A DNA stretch of 64,000 nt from UBA10348 sp002469915 (GTDB lineage: Bacteria; Bacteroidota; Rhodothermia; Rhodothermales; UBA10348). Position numbers and translations under genes: made by a program. Under the pieces are notes generated by a model. It did not search any database, had not been told where the DNA came from, and saw nothing but the letters and a program-made list of their open reading frames with translations. Below are positions 51,047 to 60,079 of this stretch, piece by piece. The DNA is taken from assembly GCA_029249345.1 (NCBI GenBank), contig JAQWHM010000001.1, positions 257,959 to 321,958 on the forward strand, in the 5' to 3' direction. The first letter of the stretch is position 1, and every line of letters starts with the position of its first letter.

Positions 51047-53401
51047 ATGTCTGAATGGCAATACTCCGATGAGGAGTTAAATACGTACTTCAAAGACGTC
51101 GGAGCCAGAAGTGGCAAACCGTCGAAATTCTTCGTGGTCCGCTTTTGGCGAAGACGATTTAGTGATGAGCGCAAAGTCCAGGCTGCCACTATTCTATCAT
51201 GCCTCATAGGGCTCATGCTCGCCTTTACGCTTGGATTAGGTGGGTATTTTGTTTCCTTGATCGATGAGTTACCTCCACTCACCGAAATCGAAAACCCCGA
51301 ATTTCAGCTTGCCACGATTGCCTACACGGCGGACGGTGTTGAACTAGCGCGCTATGCACGGCAAAACCGATCTTGGGCCACCTATGACACGATTAGCCCC
51401 CATGTCATCAACGCGTTATGGGCCACAGAAGACCATCGATTTTTTGAGCATTGGGGAATGGACATATTCCGCACCGTCTCCTCGGTAGGCCAAACCGTCT
51501 TGGCCAAACTGAATATCCCCGGATATGCCGTTCAGGGCGGCTCAACGCTCTCACAGCAATTAGCCCGCAACCTGTACAACAAGCGGATAGGTAAAGAGCA
51601 AACCGTTGGTAGGAAACTCAAGGAAATGGTAACCGCTGTTCAATTAGAACGTCGGTATACCAAACCTGAGATTATTGAGATGTATCTCAATACGGTAGAA
51701 TTCCCCTACAATGCATGGGGAATTGAAGCGGCTTCCAGAGTTTTTTATGGAAAAGATCCTATCGATCTAAACGAACTCGAAAGTGCCACACTGGTGGGGA
51801 TGCTCAAGGGAATCACCATGTACAATCCGATTAGAAGGCCAGAACGTTCCCGGCAGCGACGCAATACAGTCTTGGCCCAGATGATCAAGAGAGATCTGCT
51901 GGACGCATCATTTTTGGAAGAGCATCGAGCGGATTCAGTTGGGGCGGTTTACCAGTCGAGCGCAATCACTAAAAGTATTGCTCCCCATTTTGCGGAGGCG
52001 GTCCGCAAGGAATTGGTCGTCTTTGCAGAACAGACCGGACTGGACATTTACGATGATGGTTTAATCGCCTACACGACGTTGGATTCGCGCATGCAGGCCA
52101 TGGCACAGGCCGCAGTAGATTCTGTACTTCCGTGTTTGGAAGCTGTTGCTGATTGGGAATGGAGTGACGTCGGAACGGATGAGCGTGTGTGGAGCATTAG
52201 CTCCTGTGATTACAAGGAGCTTGATATCGAGCCGTGGTCCGGTTTTTGGAAGAAACAGCCCACGTTGCTCCAAAATCTAGTACGTAATACCGATCGATAT
52301 CGCCGAGCGATTCAAAGAGGACAGGACCGAGCGGAATTGACCAGGGAATTGCTTGCAGATGCGGCTTTCCTAGACTCGGTCAAATCAGAAAAAACTAGGC
52401 TAGAAACCGGGTTTGTGGCCATGGACCCTCAAACCGGTTTTATAAAAGCATGGATTGGAGGGCGCGAACTGGGCAAAGACTGGTATGACCATGTTTCTAT
52501 TGCTGAACGCCAACCGGGATCGACATTTAAACCGTTCGTTTATACAGCCGCCATCGATAACGGGTGGTCTCCGTACGAAACGTTTGTCGATGACTCCGTC
52601 CATATAGTTGACGATATTGGCAACGTCTGGAGTCCTGGTAATTCGGGCGATATGTCGGGGTTGCCCATGACCTTACGAGAGGGTCTGGCCCGATCTAAAA
52701 ACACGATTACAGCCCAGCTTATTGAACAGGTAGGTCCCTCAGAAGCTGCTTTTTATGCCCGCCGAATGGGTATCACGAGTTCTCTTGATGAAGTGTACTC
52801 GCTAGCGCTAGGCACGAGTGATGTGAAACTGCTTGAGATGACCTCGGCCTACAGCACGTTTGCCAATGGAGGATTACTCTATAGTCCCACGTTGATCTGG
52901 CGTATTGAAGACCGCATGGGGAATCTGTTATTCGAAGCTCAACCGAGCCCCAGTGAGGCTTTGTCCGAGGCAACGGCTTATACGATGGTAGATATGATGC
53001 GCGCGGTTATTCGCATGAACGGTGGATCCGGCGTACGTATGGTTGCTGAGTATAAAATGGGGGAATATGACATTGCTGGGAAAACGGGCACCACGCAGAA
53101 CTCTGCTGACACCTGGTTTATGATGATGCATCCAGACCTCGTGATGGGAAGCTGGGTGGGATTCAATGATCCGGTTTTTCGATTCAGGACGGAATGGTGG
53201 GGCCAGGGAGCTCATACAGCATTGCACGTCGTTGGCGGATTCATGCGCGGCATTACAGACGAAGAGGATACCTTCATATCGAAAGATAGCAGGTTTCCTG
53301 CACCCGAGCGATTCGGAGCAAACCTGGAAAATGACCCTCTCCAATCAGATAGTCTTAATACCAACGAGCGGCCGAGGAGACGAGGCCGCCTAGACTGGTA
53401 G
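51047..53401 (+). CDS. Class A penicillin-binding protein (PBP1A), second copy
   Basis: A 784-residue bifunctional enzyme. One transmembrane helix (ILSCLIGLMLAFTLGLGGYFV) precedes the GT51 domain with Glu 128 in ATEDHRFFEHWG and the standard GGSTLSQQLARNLY; RKLKEMVTAVQLERRY follows. The transpeptidase domain has Ser 492 in RQPGSTFKPFVY, SKNT and AGKTGTTQNSADTW. A conspicuous insertion near residues 340-440 contains two Cys (VLPCLEAV and SSCDYKEL) that could form a periplasmic disulfide. I prefer the ATG at 51047 (AAGG six bases before); a TTG at 51008 would overlap the LpxH-like stop. It is a clear paralogue of the first PBP, not a recent duplicate. Confidence 0.93.
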   Translation: MSEWQYSDEELNTYFKDVGARSGKPSKFFVVRFWRRRFSDERKVQAATILSCLIGLMLAFTLGLGGYFVSLIDELPPLTEIENPEFQLATIAYTADGVELARYARQNRSWATYDTISPHVINALWATEDHRFFEHWGMDIFRTVSSVGQTVLAKLNIPGYAVQGGSTLSQQLARNLYNKRIGKEQTVGRKLKEMVTAVQLERRYTKPEIIEMYLNTVEFPYNAWGIEAASRVFYGKDPIDLNELESATLVGMLKGITMYNPIRRPERSRQRRNTVLAQMIKRDLLDASFLEEHRADSVGAVYQSSAITKSIAPHFAEAVRKELVVFAEQTGLDIYDDGLIAYTTLDSRMQAMAQAAVDSVLPCLEAVADWEWSDVGTDERVWSISSCDYKELDIEPWSGFWKKQPTLLQNLVRNTDRYRRAIQRGQDRAELTRELLADAAFLDSVKSEKTRLETGFVAMDPQTGFIKAWIGGRELGKDWYDHVSIAERQPGSTFKPFVYTAAIDNGWSPYETFVDDSVHIVDDIGNVWSPGNSGDMSGLPMTLREGLARSKNTITAQLIEQVGPSEAAFYARRMGITSSLDEVYSLALGTSDVKLLEMTSAYSTFANGGLLYSPTLIWRIEDRMGNLLFEAQPSPSEALSEATAYTMVDMMRAVIRMNGGSGVRMVAEYKMGEYDIAGKTGTTQNSADTWFMMMHPDLVMGSWVGFNDPVFRFRTEWWGQGAHTALHVVGGFMRGITDEEDTFISKDSRFPAPERFGANLENDPLQSDSLNTNERPRRRGRLDW

Positions 53402-53406
53402 GGCAA

Positions 53407-54243
53407 CTATAAAAGTGCGGGGCCGGTCCATCCCTGATAGGTGGGGTGCTCCTTTAAGATGGCTGATACGGATTGTTTTGCTTGGTCTGCAGATTCAAAG
53501 AGGCCGAAGACGGCCGATCCGCTGCCGCTCATGGATGCATAGGCTGCTCCGCGTTTGTACACAGTAGCTTTTAGAGCAGCCACTTGAGGAAACGCTGAAA
53601 AAACACTCTCTTCGAAGTGATTGACCAACTCCCGGCGCCAATCATCTAGAGAGCCAGTAGTCACCAACTCGTTCATATCCACCGCTCCCAGTCGAGGACG
53701 GATATTCGAGTAAGCGTCCATAGTTGACACGGCTACGTCTGGGACGACAATCATTAGATGGGCATCGCGAAGAGCCGCTGGTTCGGACATCACCGACAGC
53801 ACTTCTCCCCTTCCCTCTCCAAACGCGATAGAATCACCGAGAAAAAAGGGAACATCAGATCCGAGATGAGCTGCTAGTGGACCTAACTCACTGTCTACGC
53901 GCCACAACGACTTGCACGCTTGCAGTGTTAAAGCGGCATCACTGGATCCTCCTCCGAGGCCTGCACCAAAGGGTAAGGTTTTATCCAAATGGATTTGTAC
54001 TCCCTTAGCACAGCCTGCGGCCAGGGCTAAAGCCCTGGCCGCTTGAATACATAGATTTCCATCATCAATTCGTAAATCCCGATTTGAACAGGTCATTTGA
54101 ATCAAATTGGAAGAAGAAAAAGTGAGCTCATCGTGCCATCCCACCTTCAAAAACACGGTTTCTAGGTCATGAAACCCATCTTCCCGCTTCCTTAGGACGT
54201 GCAGTCCAAGATTAATTTTGGCAAAGGCCTTAAGCGTCAACAT
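53407..54243 (-). CDS. ispE: 4-diphosphocytidyl-2-C-methyl-D-erythritol kinase
   Basis: A 278-residue GHMP kinase of the DXP pathway. It begins KAFAKINLGLHVLRKREDGFHDL (substrate-binding, Lys of AKINL), carries the ATP loop PFGAGLGGGSSDAAL, and ends with the third motif ASMSGSGSAVFGLF. It phosphorylates CDP-methylerythritol. With ispG it shows that isoprenoids are made by the DXP route. The stop lies five bases from the convergent PBP stop, and the gene diverges from the second polysaccharide locus across a 250-base gap. Confidence 0.96.
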   Translation of the reverse strand: MLTLKAFAKINLGLHVLRKREDGFHDLETVFLKVGWHDELTFSSSNLIQMTCSNRDLRIDDGNLCIQAARALALAAGCAKGVQIHLDKTLPFGAGLGGGSSDAALTLQACKSLWRVDSELGPLAAHLGSDVPFFLGDSIAFGEGRGEVLSVMSEPAALRDAHLMIVVPDVAVSTMDAYSNIRPRLGAVDMNELVTTGSLDDWRRELVNHFEESVFSAFPQVAALKATVYKRGAAYASMSGSGSAVFGLFESADQAKQSVSAILKEHPTYQGWTGPALL

Positions 54244-54493
54244 GTTGAAGTGTCTGTTTCCGGATTGCGTACACGTGGTGTTTGCCTTAGTTTAGCGCAA
54301 AATAGACCATTTCTTTCGTTAGCTCCTACCGGAACTCACCGGAATTCGCTTAGCTGCCTATTTCTTATCGCTACCAGTTTCTGTTTTAACCGTCCTTGAT
54401 GACCCCGCGCCGTTTTTCTCGGGCGGCGTCGAAGGCCAGAAGCGAAGAATTGACATTAGAGTCGCAACGAGTAAGCGAGTGAGCACATTCCAT
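54244..54493. promoter_or_regulatory. Divergent region, ispE / polysaccharide export operon
   Basis: This interval must carry the promoter of the export operon. A TTGACA hexamer occurs at 54452-54457, but no convincing -10 box follows at the usual distance. A short inverted repeat CGCCG/CGGCG lies near 54408-54428. No gene is seen. Confidence 0.3.
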
Positions 54494-56248
54494 ATGTTCA
54501 ATACCATTTTTTCCCAGACTCATCGAGTACTGGCAATCGTCATCTCTCTGACAGCCCTGTTTCTGTTTCCCGGAACGGCTTCAGCCCAGATTGCAGGTCA
54601 GAACGGACTATCATCCGATCGATCTCAATCCAACCCCCTGCTACTCCTGCAGCAAAAAATGGCAGAAGGCGTGATGAGCGCATCGGCTATTCCGCTTGAG
54701 GGAACGGTAGATGAGACGGTCTATATCGTAGGACCTGGTGATCACTTTTCGATTTCTGTGTCCGGTCAAGCGATACCATCCCCTGCAGTAGTCGGCCTAG
54801 ATGGTCGAATCGTGCTGCCAGATGCCGGCGCAGTTATTATCGGCGGTTTAACGCTAGGTGAGGCCAGAGTGGTGATGATGGAGGCCATGTCCACGTCGTT
54901 CGGGGAGGCTTCAGTGGACATCGCACTCGCCCAGTCACGACAATTCTACGTTCACGTATCGGGCGCGGTACCTACGCCCGGACGCTACATGGCTCTTCCC
55001 GTTGCCCGAGTTTCCAGCGTGTTGGAATTTGCCTTTGCAGACACCAGCTCTTTTGCCGTAGCTAATCCGCAATTTCGTCCATCTCTAAGAAATATTGAGC
55101 TCCGGCATGTTGACGGGACTACATCGGCTGTAGACCTCGTGAAGTACTACTCAGCAGGAAATTCTGACGCCAATCCGTTTCTACGAGACGGCGACGTGAT
55201 TCACGTTCCTGCTTTAAACACCAAGTACTCGAGTATCACCATCGGTGGTCATATCCCTTACCCGGGCGCCTATGATTTCAAGAACGGTGATACGCTTGCC
55301 GACCTGATCCAGCTTGCCGGTGGTATTCAACTAGACGGAAGCGTTCGTTCCGTTCGAGTGGTTCGCATGGGAGATGATGGGCCAGATTCATTTTTGTTTA
55401 CAGCAGAGATCGCGAGCACGAGCGACTTTGCACTCCAAGCAACGGATGCCGTTTCAGTTGCAGAGCAAGTAGACAAGCGAGCAACCGTAAAAATTGAAGG
55501 CCACCTCGACTATCCAGGTGAATATCCCATTATTGATGGGAAAACAACGTTAAAGGAAATCGTTCAGATGGCCGGTGGCGCTTCTGAAGGTGCCCTTTTG
55601 CGAGGTGCTTTTCTTGAGCGCCGCGCGCTCCCGGACCCAAGCGACAACTCAGCGCTTGACCGTTTTGAAAGCCCGTATGCATTGATGGAAATGATGGCAC
55701 AAGCGGATACGCTCGCCATTCTTCAGCAACTTCGCCTTACCGATATGGACTTTCTGAGCCGCTCCTATTTCGCGCAGGAAATGCGATTACAAAATCGCGT
55801 TTCTGTGGATATCGAGGCGGCACTGGGGGATGGAGATGCTGTCGTTCTACAAGCAGACGATCGTATTGTCATTCCAAAAGATTTGAATACGGTTTACGTC
55901 TTCGGCCAGGTAAATAACCCTGGCTATCTCACGTTCGAGCCCGGTCATACGGCTGCCTATTTTGCTGCCAAGGCGGGTGGGGTGAATGAGCACGCTGAAA
56001 CGACCTTCGTCGTGAATCCAGCGACTGGAACGTATTCAATAGACACTACCGTCCCGGTTCAATCCGGAGATGTGATTTTTGTCGACCGTACAGGAGGAAT
56101 TGCCAGCTCCCCGGAAATGGCTCGCCTCATTATGGAGCAAGATCGCATCAGGGCAGACCAGCGAATCCGGGTCATTCAAGCCGTGGTGCAAAGCATCGGA
56201 ACGCTTGCTACCGTACTTACCTTAATCATCAGCATTCGTCGAAACTGA
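54494..56248 (+). CDS. Wza-like polysaccharide export protein with four SLBB domains
   Basis: A 584-residue outer-membrane or periplasmic export protein. Its signal peptide ends PGTASAQ. The Poly_export domain reads ETVYIVGPGDHFSISVSG and VVGLDGRIVLPDAG. Four SLBB domains follow: FYVHVSGAVPTPGRYMALP, ITIGGHIPYPGAYDFKNGD, VKIEGHLDYPGEYPIIDGK and VYVFGQVNNPGYLTFEPGH. The C-terminus is a hydrophobic helix ending SIRRN. Together with the Wzz-like protein it would form the trans-envelope export channel. The ATG at 54494 places the signal peptide first; a GTG at 54479 is an alternative. It heads an operon in which the next gene starts two bases on. Confidence 0.92.
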   Translation: MFNTIFSQTHRVLAIVISLTALFLFPGTASAQIAGQNGLSSDRSQSNPLLLLQQKMAEGVMSASAIPLEGTVDETVYIVGPGDHFSISVSGQAIPSPAVVGLDGRIVLPDAGAVIIGGLTLGEARVVMMEAMSTSFGEASVDIALAQSRQFYVHVSGAVPTPGRYMALPVARVSSVLEFAFADTSSFAVANPQFRPSLRNIELRHVDGTTSAVDLVKYYSAGNSDANPFLRDGDVIHVPALNTKYSSITIGGHIPYPGAYDFKNGDTLADLIQLAGGIQLDGSVRSVRVVRMGDDGPDSFLFTAEIASTSDFALQATDAVSVAEQVDKRATVKIEGHLDYPGEYPIIDGKTTLKEIVQMAGGASEGALLRGAFLERRALPDPSDNSALDRFESPYALMEMMAQADTLAILQQLRLTDMDFLSRSYFAQEMRLQNRVSVDIEAALGDGDAVVLQADDRIVIPKDLNTVYVFGQVNNPGYLTFEPGHTAAYFAAKAGGVNEHAETTFVVNPATGTYSIDTTVPVQSGDVIFVDRTGGIASSPEMARLIMEQDRIRADQRIRVIQAVVQSIGTLATVLTLIISIRRN

Positions 56249-56249
56249 C

Positions 56250-57416
56250 ATGAACGATCAGAACACAACTAATGTTGACGACACATGGTGGCACATGCTA
56301 GGTGTCCTGTTTCGTTGGCGCCGCTTCATCATCATCGTTACGGGAGTAATGGCTGTCGTTTCAGTCGTCATTAGCCTCATGCTACCCGTCTGGTACAAAG
56401 CCAGTTCGAGGCTTCTTCTTCCGAACTCAGGTGGCAGCGGCATTGCGTCCGCGCTGCTAGGAGACCTTTCCTCCGCAGCAGAATCTCTTCTTGGCGGTGG
56501 TGGCGGAGACTACGTGCGCTATATGGCCATCTTACACAGCCGCGCGGTCAAAGAGCAGATTGTTGAGCGATTTGATCTCATCAATGTGTACGACTTAGCC
56601 GAGGAGGAATTTGCTTCAGAGGAAGCGCTCTCCGCGCTTGCTGACAATATTGAATTCGTCATTGATGATGAATACGATTTTATGTCCATCGAAGTATTCG
56701 ATCAGGATGCACAACGGGCCGCAGACATCTCCAACTATTTTATTGAGCTGTTGGATGAAGAAAACAACCGATTGACTCGTCAAACGGCCGGTAACTTCAG
56801 AGCCTTTGTTGAAAGCCGATATGATCTAGCCGAAGAAGAGCGCGGCGCTATGCTAGATTCGTTAGCCTCGTTTCAAAGAAAGTATGGCGTCATTGATCTA
56901 GAGGCCCAGACGGAAGCCTATTTCTCCCAGTTGGCTGAATTGAGAGCAAGCACACTGCAGTATGAGATCCAGTTAAATGGAATGAGGGCTCAATTTGGAG
57001 AGGGCAATCAGCAAGTCAAAAACATGCAGTCCATGGTTGAAGCGGCAAACCAATCGTTTCAAGATGCACTGGATGGACGCGAAATGGTCATGCCCGTATC
57101 CCAAGAAGAAGCTCCTGAAATGGTACGGCAGTTCTTGAACCTAACCATGGAACGCACCATCCAAGAACGTATTCTTGAGTTGGTAGCTCCCATGTTAGAG
57201 CAAGCACGATTTGAAGAAGAGCGGCAGTCCGAAACCCTTCAAGTTGTTGATGCGGCCGTAGCTCCATTCGAAAAAGCGAAACCGAAACGTATGATCATTG
57301 TCATCGGAGCGACCTTATCGGCTTTCATTTTAGCTCTGGTCTTTGTCTTGCTACTCGATTGGTGGAAACGTAACAGCCCTCGGTTTGCTTCTAGAATAAG
57401 AGAAGCATCTGCATAG
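56250..57416 (+). CDS. Wzz/GumC-type polysaccharide chain-length regulator
   Basis: A 388-residue inner-membrane protein with the Wzz layout: a first transmembrane helix (FIIIVTGVMAVVSVVISLML), a PVWYKASSRLLLP strand, a Gly-rich loop (ESLLGGGGGDYVRYMAIL), long coiled coils (about residues 180-330), and a second helix near the end (MIIVIGATLSAFILALVFVLLLDWW) preceded by PFEKAKPKR. It lacks a kinase domain. It controls chain length or opens the export channel together with the SLBB protein before it. The next gene starts within its stop codon (TAGTG). Confidence 0.9.
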   Translation: MNDQNTTNVDDTWWHMLGVLFRWRRFIIIVTGVMAVVSVVISLMLPVWYKASSRLLLPNSGGSGIASALLGDLSSAAESLLGGGGGDYVRYMAILHSRAVKEQIVERFDLINVYDLAEEEFASEEALSALADNIEFVIDDEYDFMSIEVFDQDAQRAADISNYFIELLDEENNRLTRQTAGNFRAFVESRYDLAEEERGAMLDSLASFQRKYGVIDLEAQTEAYFSQLAELRASTLQYEIQLNGMRAQFGEGNQQVKNMQSMVEAANQSFQDALDGREMVMPVSQEEAPEMVRQFLNLTMERTIQERILELVAPMLEQARFEEERQSETLQVVDAAVAPFEKAKPKRMIIVIGATLSAFILALVFVLLLDWWKRNSPRFASRIREASA

Positions 57417-58849
57417 TGGGCACTCCCCGGTCCATATCTCTTGCGGGCCCATCTGATAATTGGTTAACAGGATGGGGCTCCTTCCTGCTGTGGGCCGCCT
57501 TCGGATTCGGCCTGCTGCTGATCTTCATGATCACCCTGAAAGCCTCCTGGCTCATTCCTGTGGTGCCCGTGGTCTTCCTAGCGGGAATTGCTGGGTTGTG
57601 GCTGTTTACTAAGCCTCTGTTGAACCTAACGGTAGTGTTGTGTCTCTTTGTCCTGATAGCCGACTTTGAGGAAGGCATACAGCTTACAGAAGTGATTTAT
57701 GGCCTCTACTACCTCTCTTTCTTAGCCCATTGGTTCTTTACCCGTTGGATTCTGGAAGGAAAACGCATCTTCAGTCGTCATGAAGACCGCTTACTCCTCA
57801 CTTTTCTCGTCTTAGTCGTGCTATCCCTACCTCTCACGATGATCATGGGAGGCTCCATCAAAGGCTATATTGGCGAGTTGATCTCGCTGTCCTTATTGAC
57901 CTTCTATTTTCCAGTTAAAGACGCTGTTGAGCGATATCCTTCCGGACTAAAAGTCATGGTCGGAGTCGTCCTATTTGTCGGCCTCTTTGTACTGACCCGA
58001 AATATGCTGGGCTATCGCCAGATTCTGACGGACGCTTCCTACGCATGGGAAGTCACACGCGGGCGCGTGGTCACGAATGAAGGCTTGCTTATGGTCCCTG
58101 CATTTTTCTCGCTCTCATCCATGCTATTTGTGAAAGGGACTAAGCAAAAGGTCATCATAGCAGGATTCCTGGCCCTCTTCCTTGGTGGCCTCATACTCAC
58201 TCAAAGTAGAGGATACTGGGCGGCGTTTCTGTTTGGATCAGGCATCCTATTCCTGCTTATTCCACTTCAGAAAAAGATTCAAATGGTCAGCACCGGACTA
58301 TTGATCGGATTTAGCTTGTTAGGGTTGGCCCTACTTTTCTTTGGTGATTTCGTCATTCTAATCGTAAGTGGCCTTTTGGATCGATTCCTTTCCATTGCCA
58401 CGGCATCCTCGAAAGATATTTCTCTTGTGAACCGCTTAATTGAAACGGGAGCAGTTTGGGATAAAATCAAATTCAACCCCATCCTTGGGTATGGAATGGG
58501 CGTCCCCTATCGTGTTTTTGATATTATTTATGACTGGTCAAAGGTGAAAGCGTTCGTCCACAATGGGTATATCTCACTTTGGTTCAAGTTTGGTATCTGG
58601 GGACCGACCCTGTTCTTTTCCTTTCTCGGAATAACACTCCGCCGAGGATACCTGGTTATTAAAAAAAGTGAAAACTGGCAGTTGCCCTCCATCGTATGCC
58701 TTGCCGTTATAGGCTCTTTTGCAGCGTTCTCTATTTCTGCTTTAACCTCTAACCCTTTTTACATCAATGATCCGATGTTCATATTTGCCGTTATGACAGG
58801 ATTAGTTGGTGGTTCGTATTCCCTGCATCGCCGATCAGTGAGGATATGA
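57416..58849 (+). CDS. Wzy/O-antigen ligase-family polymerase
   Basis: A 477-residue protein with about ten to twelve hydrophobic helices. The Wzy_C/WaaL-type loop is in the second half: the helix ending GGLILTQSRGYWAAFLFG (a conserved TxSRG motif) and the long periplasmic stretch with NRLIETGAVWDKIKFNPILGYGMG, where GxG and the preceding Arg are typical. It starts with GTG overlapping the Wzz stop by one base. It likely polymerises or ligates the repeat unit made by the nucleotide-sugar genes. Confidence 0.87.
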   Translation: MGTPRSISLAGPSDNWLTGWGSFLLWAAFGFGLLLIFMITLKASWLIPVVPVVFLAGIAGLWLFTKPLLNLTVVLCLFVLIADFEEGIQLTEVIYGLYYLSFLAHWFFTRWILEGKRIFSRHEDRLLLTFLVLVVLSLPLTMIMGGSIKGYIGELISLSLLTFYFPVKDAVERYPSGLKVMVGVVLFVGLFVLTRNMLGYRQILTDASYAWEVTRGRVVTNEGLLMVPAFFSLSSMLFVKGTKQKVIIAGFLALFLGGLILTQSRGYWAAFLFGSGILFLLIPLQKKIQMVSTGLLIGFSLLGLALLFFGDFVILIVSGLLDRFLSIATASSKDISLVNRLIETGAVWDKIKFNPILGYGMGVPYRVFDIIYDWSKVKAFVHNGYISLWFKFGIWGPTLFFSFLGITLRRGYLVIKKSENWQLPSIVCLAVIGSFAAFSISALTSNPFYINDPMFIFAVMTGLVGGSYSLHRRSVRI

Positions 58850-58852
58850 TTC

Positions 58853-60079
58853 ATGTCCGCATCCTCACCTCATATTGTACTTTTGGATCTGTATCACAGA
58901 GGGCATCATCTGTCCTATATCCAAATGCTGTGTCGATATTGGGCGGATACAGCACTTGCTGGAAAACTGACCGTGTTGGTTTCTGAACCCTTTCTGGAAA
59001 ACCATTCAAAGGCAATTGATGAGTTTCGCCACGTAGATTCGATTCAGTGGAAGACCCTATCAGCGTCAGCCTCTGCTTCCGGGGGAAATATTGGGTTAAA
59101 GGGAATGATTCAGGCGAATAGCGCGCACAAAGTGGCGCTGCAAGAAGCCGTTAGCTTGAACCCCTCCCACATCGTATGCCTATTCTGGGACCATGCGCAG
59201 TTGGCTATCGCCTCACTCAATAGAGTATTAAGGGCCAATAACATCGAGGTCTCTGGCATTTTCTTTCGACCCGACCTTCACCATGCTGCCTCTGGTTTTT
59301 CATCGATTGTCCGACGATGGCGAAAGATGGTGATGCTAAAGAGAGCGCTTCGTGCTGGACAGCTTCAAAAGGTTTTTTGTTTGAATCCACTGGCGGTGGA
59401 TTCCATTAATGCACTAAACAAGGCGGAAAAAGCAGTTTTCCTACCTGATGGGATAGATATCCAGCCCTCAAGTGTTTCTCGCTACGACTTCCGAAAAGAC
59501 CATCAGCTTGAAGACCATCAGCTGGCCATGCTTCTTTTCGGATCCTTGAGCGCTAGAAAAGGCGTTTTCAAGGTTCTAGGCGCACTAGATCAACTCACGG
59601 AGACTCAACGCTTGAAGCTGGTTTTAATCATTGCCGGCAAAACAGGTACGGGCGAAAAAGAGGCTATTGACCAAGCCATTTCTGCCTCCAAGCAGTCCAT
59701 TCGAATCATCTATGAGCCAGGATTCGTGCCTGACGCACATATGACCACCTTATTCGAGGGCTCCGACGTCGCTTTGGTGGCCTACCAGAAGCACACGGGT
59801 TCCAGTGGAATCCTGTTGCGCGCTGCAGCGGCCGGAATACCCGTAATTGGATCTGATTTCGGATTGGTGGGTCATAACATTCGATCAAACAAGCTCGGAA
59901 TGGATGTAGACACGACATCTGAACACGCGTTAGCGCATGCATTTTCCAAGGTGTTGGATGGAGAAATGCCGGCTTTTGACCTAGCTTTCGACGCGTTGAG
60001 AGCCGCTGATTTCGCCGCGCTTAATACGCCTCTTACCTTTGCCCAAACCATATTTTCCACCGCACATGGCTCAGATTGA
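58853..60079 (+). CDS. Glycosyltransferase, GT4-like
   Basis: A 408-residue GT-B protein. The C-terminal nucleotide-sugar half is clear: AMLLFGSLSARKGVFKVLGAL, IIYEPGFVPDAHMTTLFEGSD and the donor-binding HTGSSGILLRAAAAGIPVIGSDFGLVG. The N-terminal half has HRGHHLSYI. The EX7E-like motif is modified: the first Glu position reads as part of SSGILLRAAA, so the family assignment is loose. The sugar is unknown. The start is three bases after the polymerase gene, and the end overlaps the second glycosyltransferase by 14 bases. Confidence 0.82.
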   Translation: MSASSPHIVLLDLYHRGHHLSYIQMLCRYWADTALAGKLTVLVSEPFLENHSKAIDEFRHVDSIQWKTLSASASASGGNIGLKGMIQANSAHKVALQEAVSLNPSHIVCLFWDHAQLAIASLNRVLRANNIEVSGIFFRPDLHHAASGFSSIVRRWRKMVMLKRALRAGQLQKVFCLNPLAVDSINALNKAEKAVFLPDGIDIQPSSVSRYDFRKDHQLEDHQLAMLLFGSLSARKGVFKVLGALDQLTETQRLKLVLIIAGKTGTGEKEAIDQAISASKQSIRIIYEPGFVPDAHMTTLFEGSDVALVAYQKHTGSSGILLRAAAAGIPVIGSDFGLVGHNIRSNKLGMDVDTTSEHALAHAFSKVLDGEMPAFDLAFDALRAADFAALNTPLTFAQTIFSTAHGSD

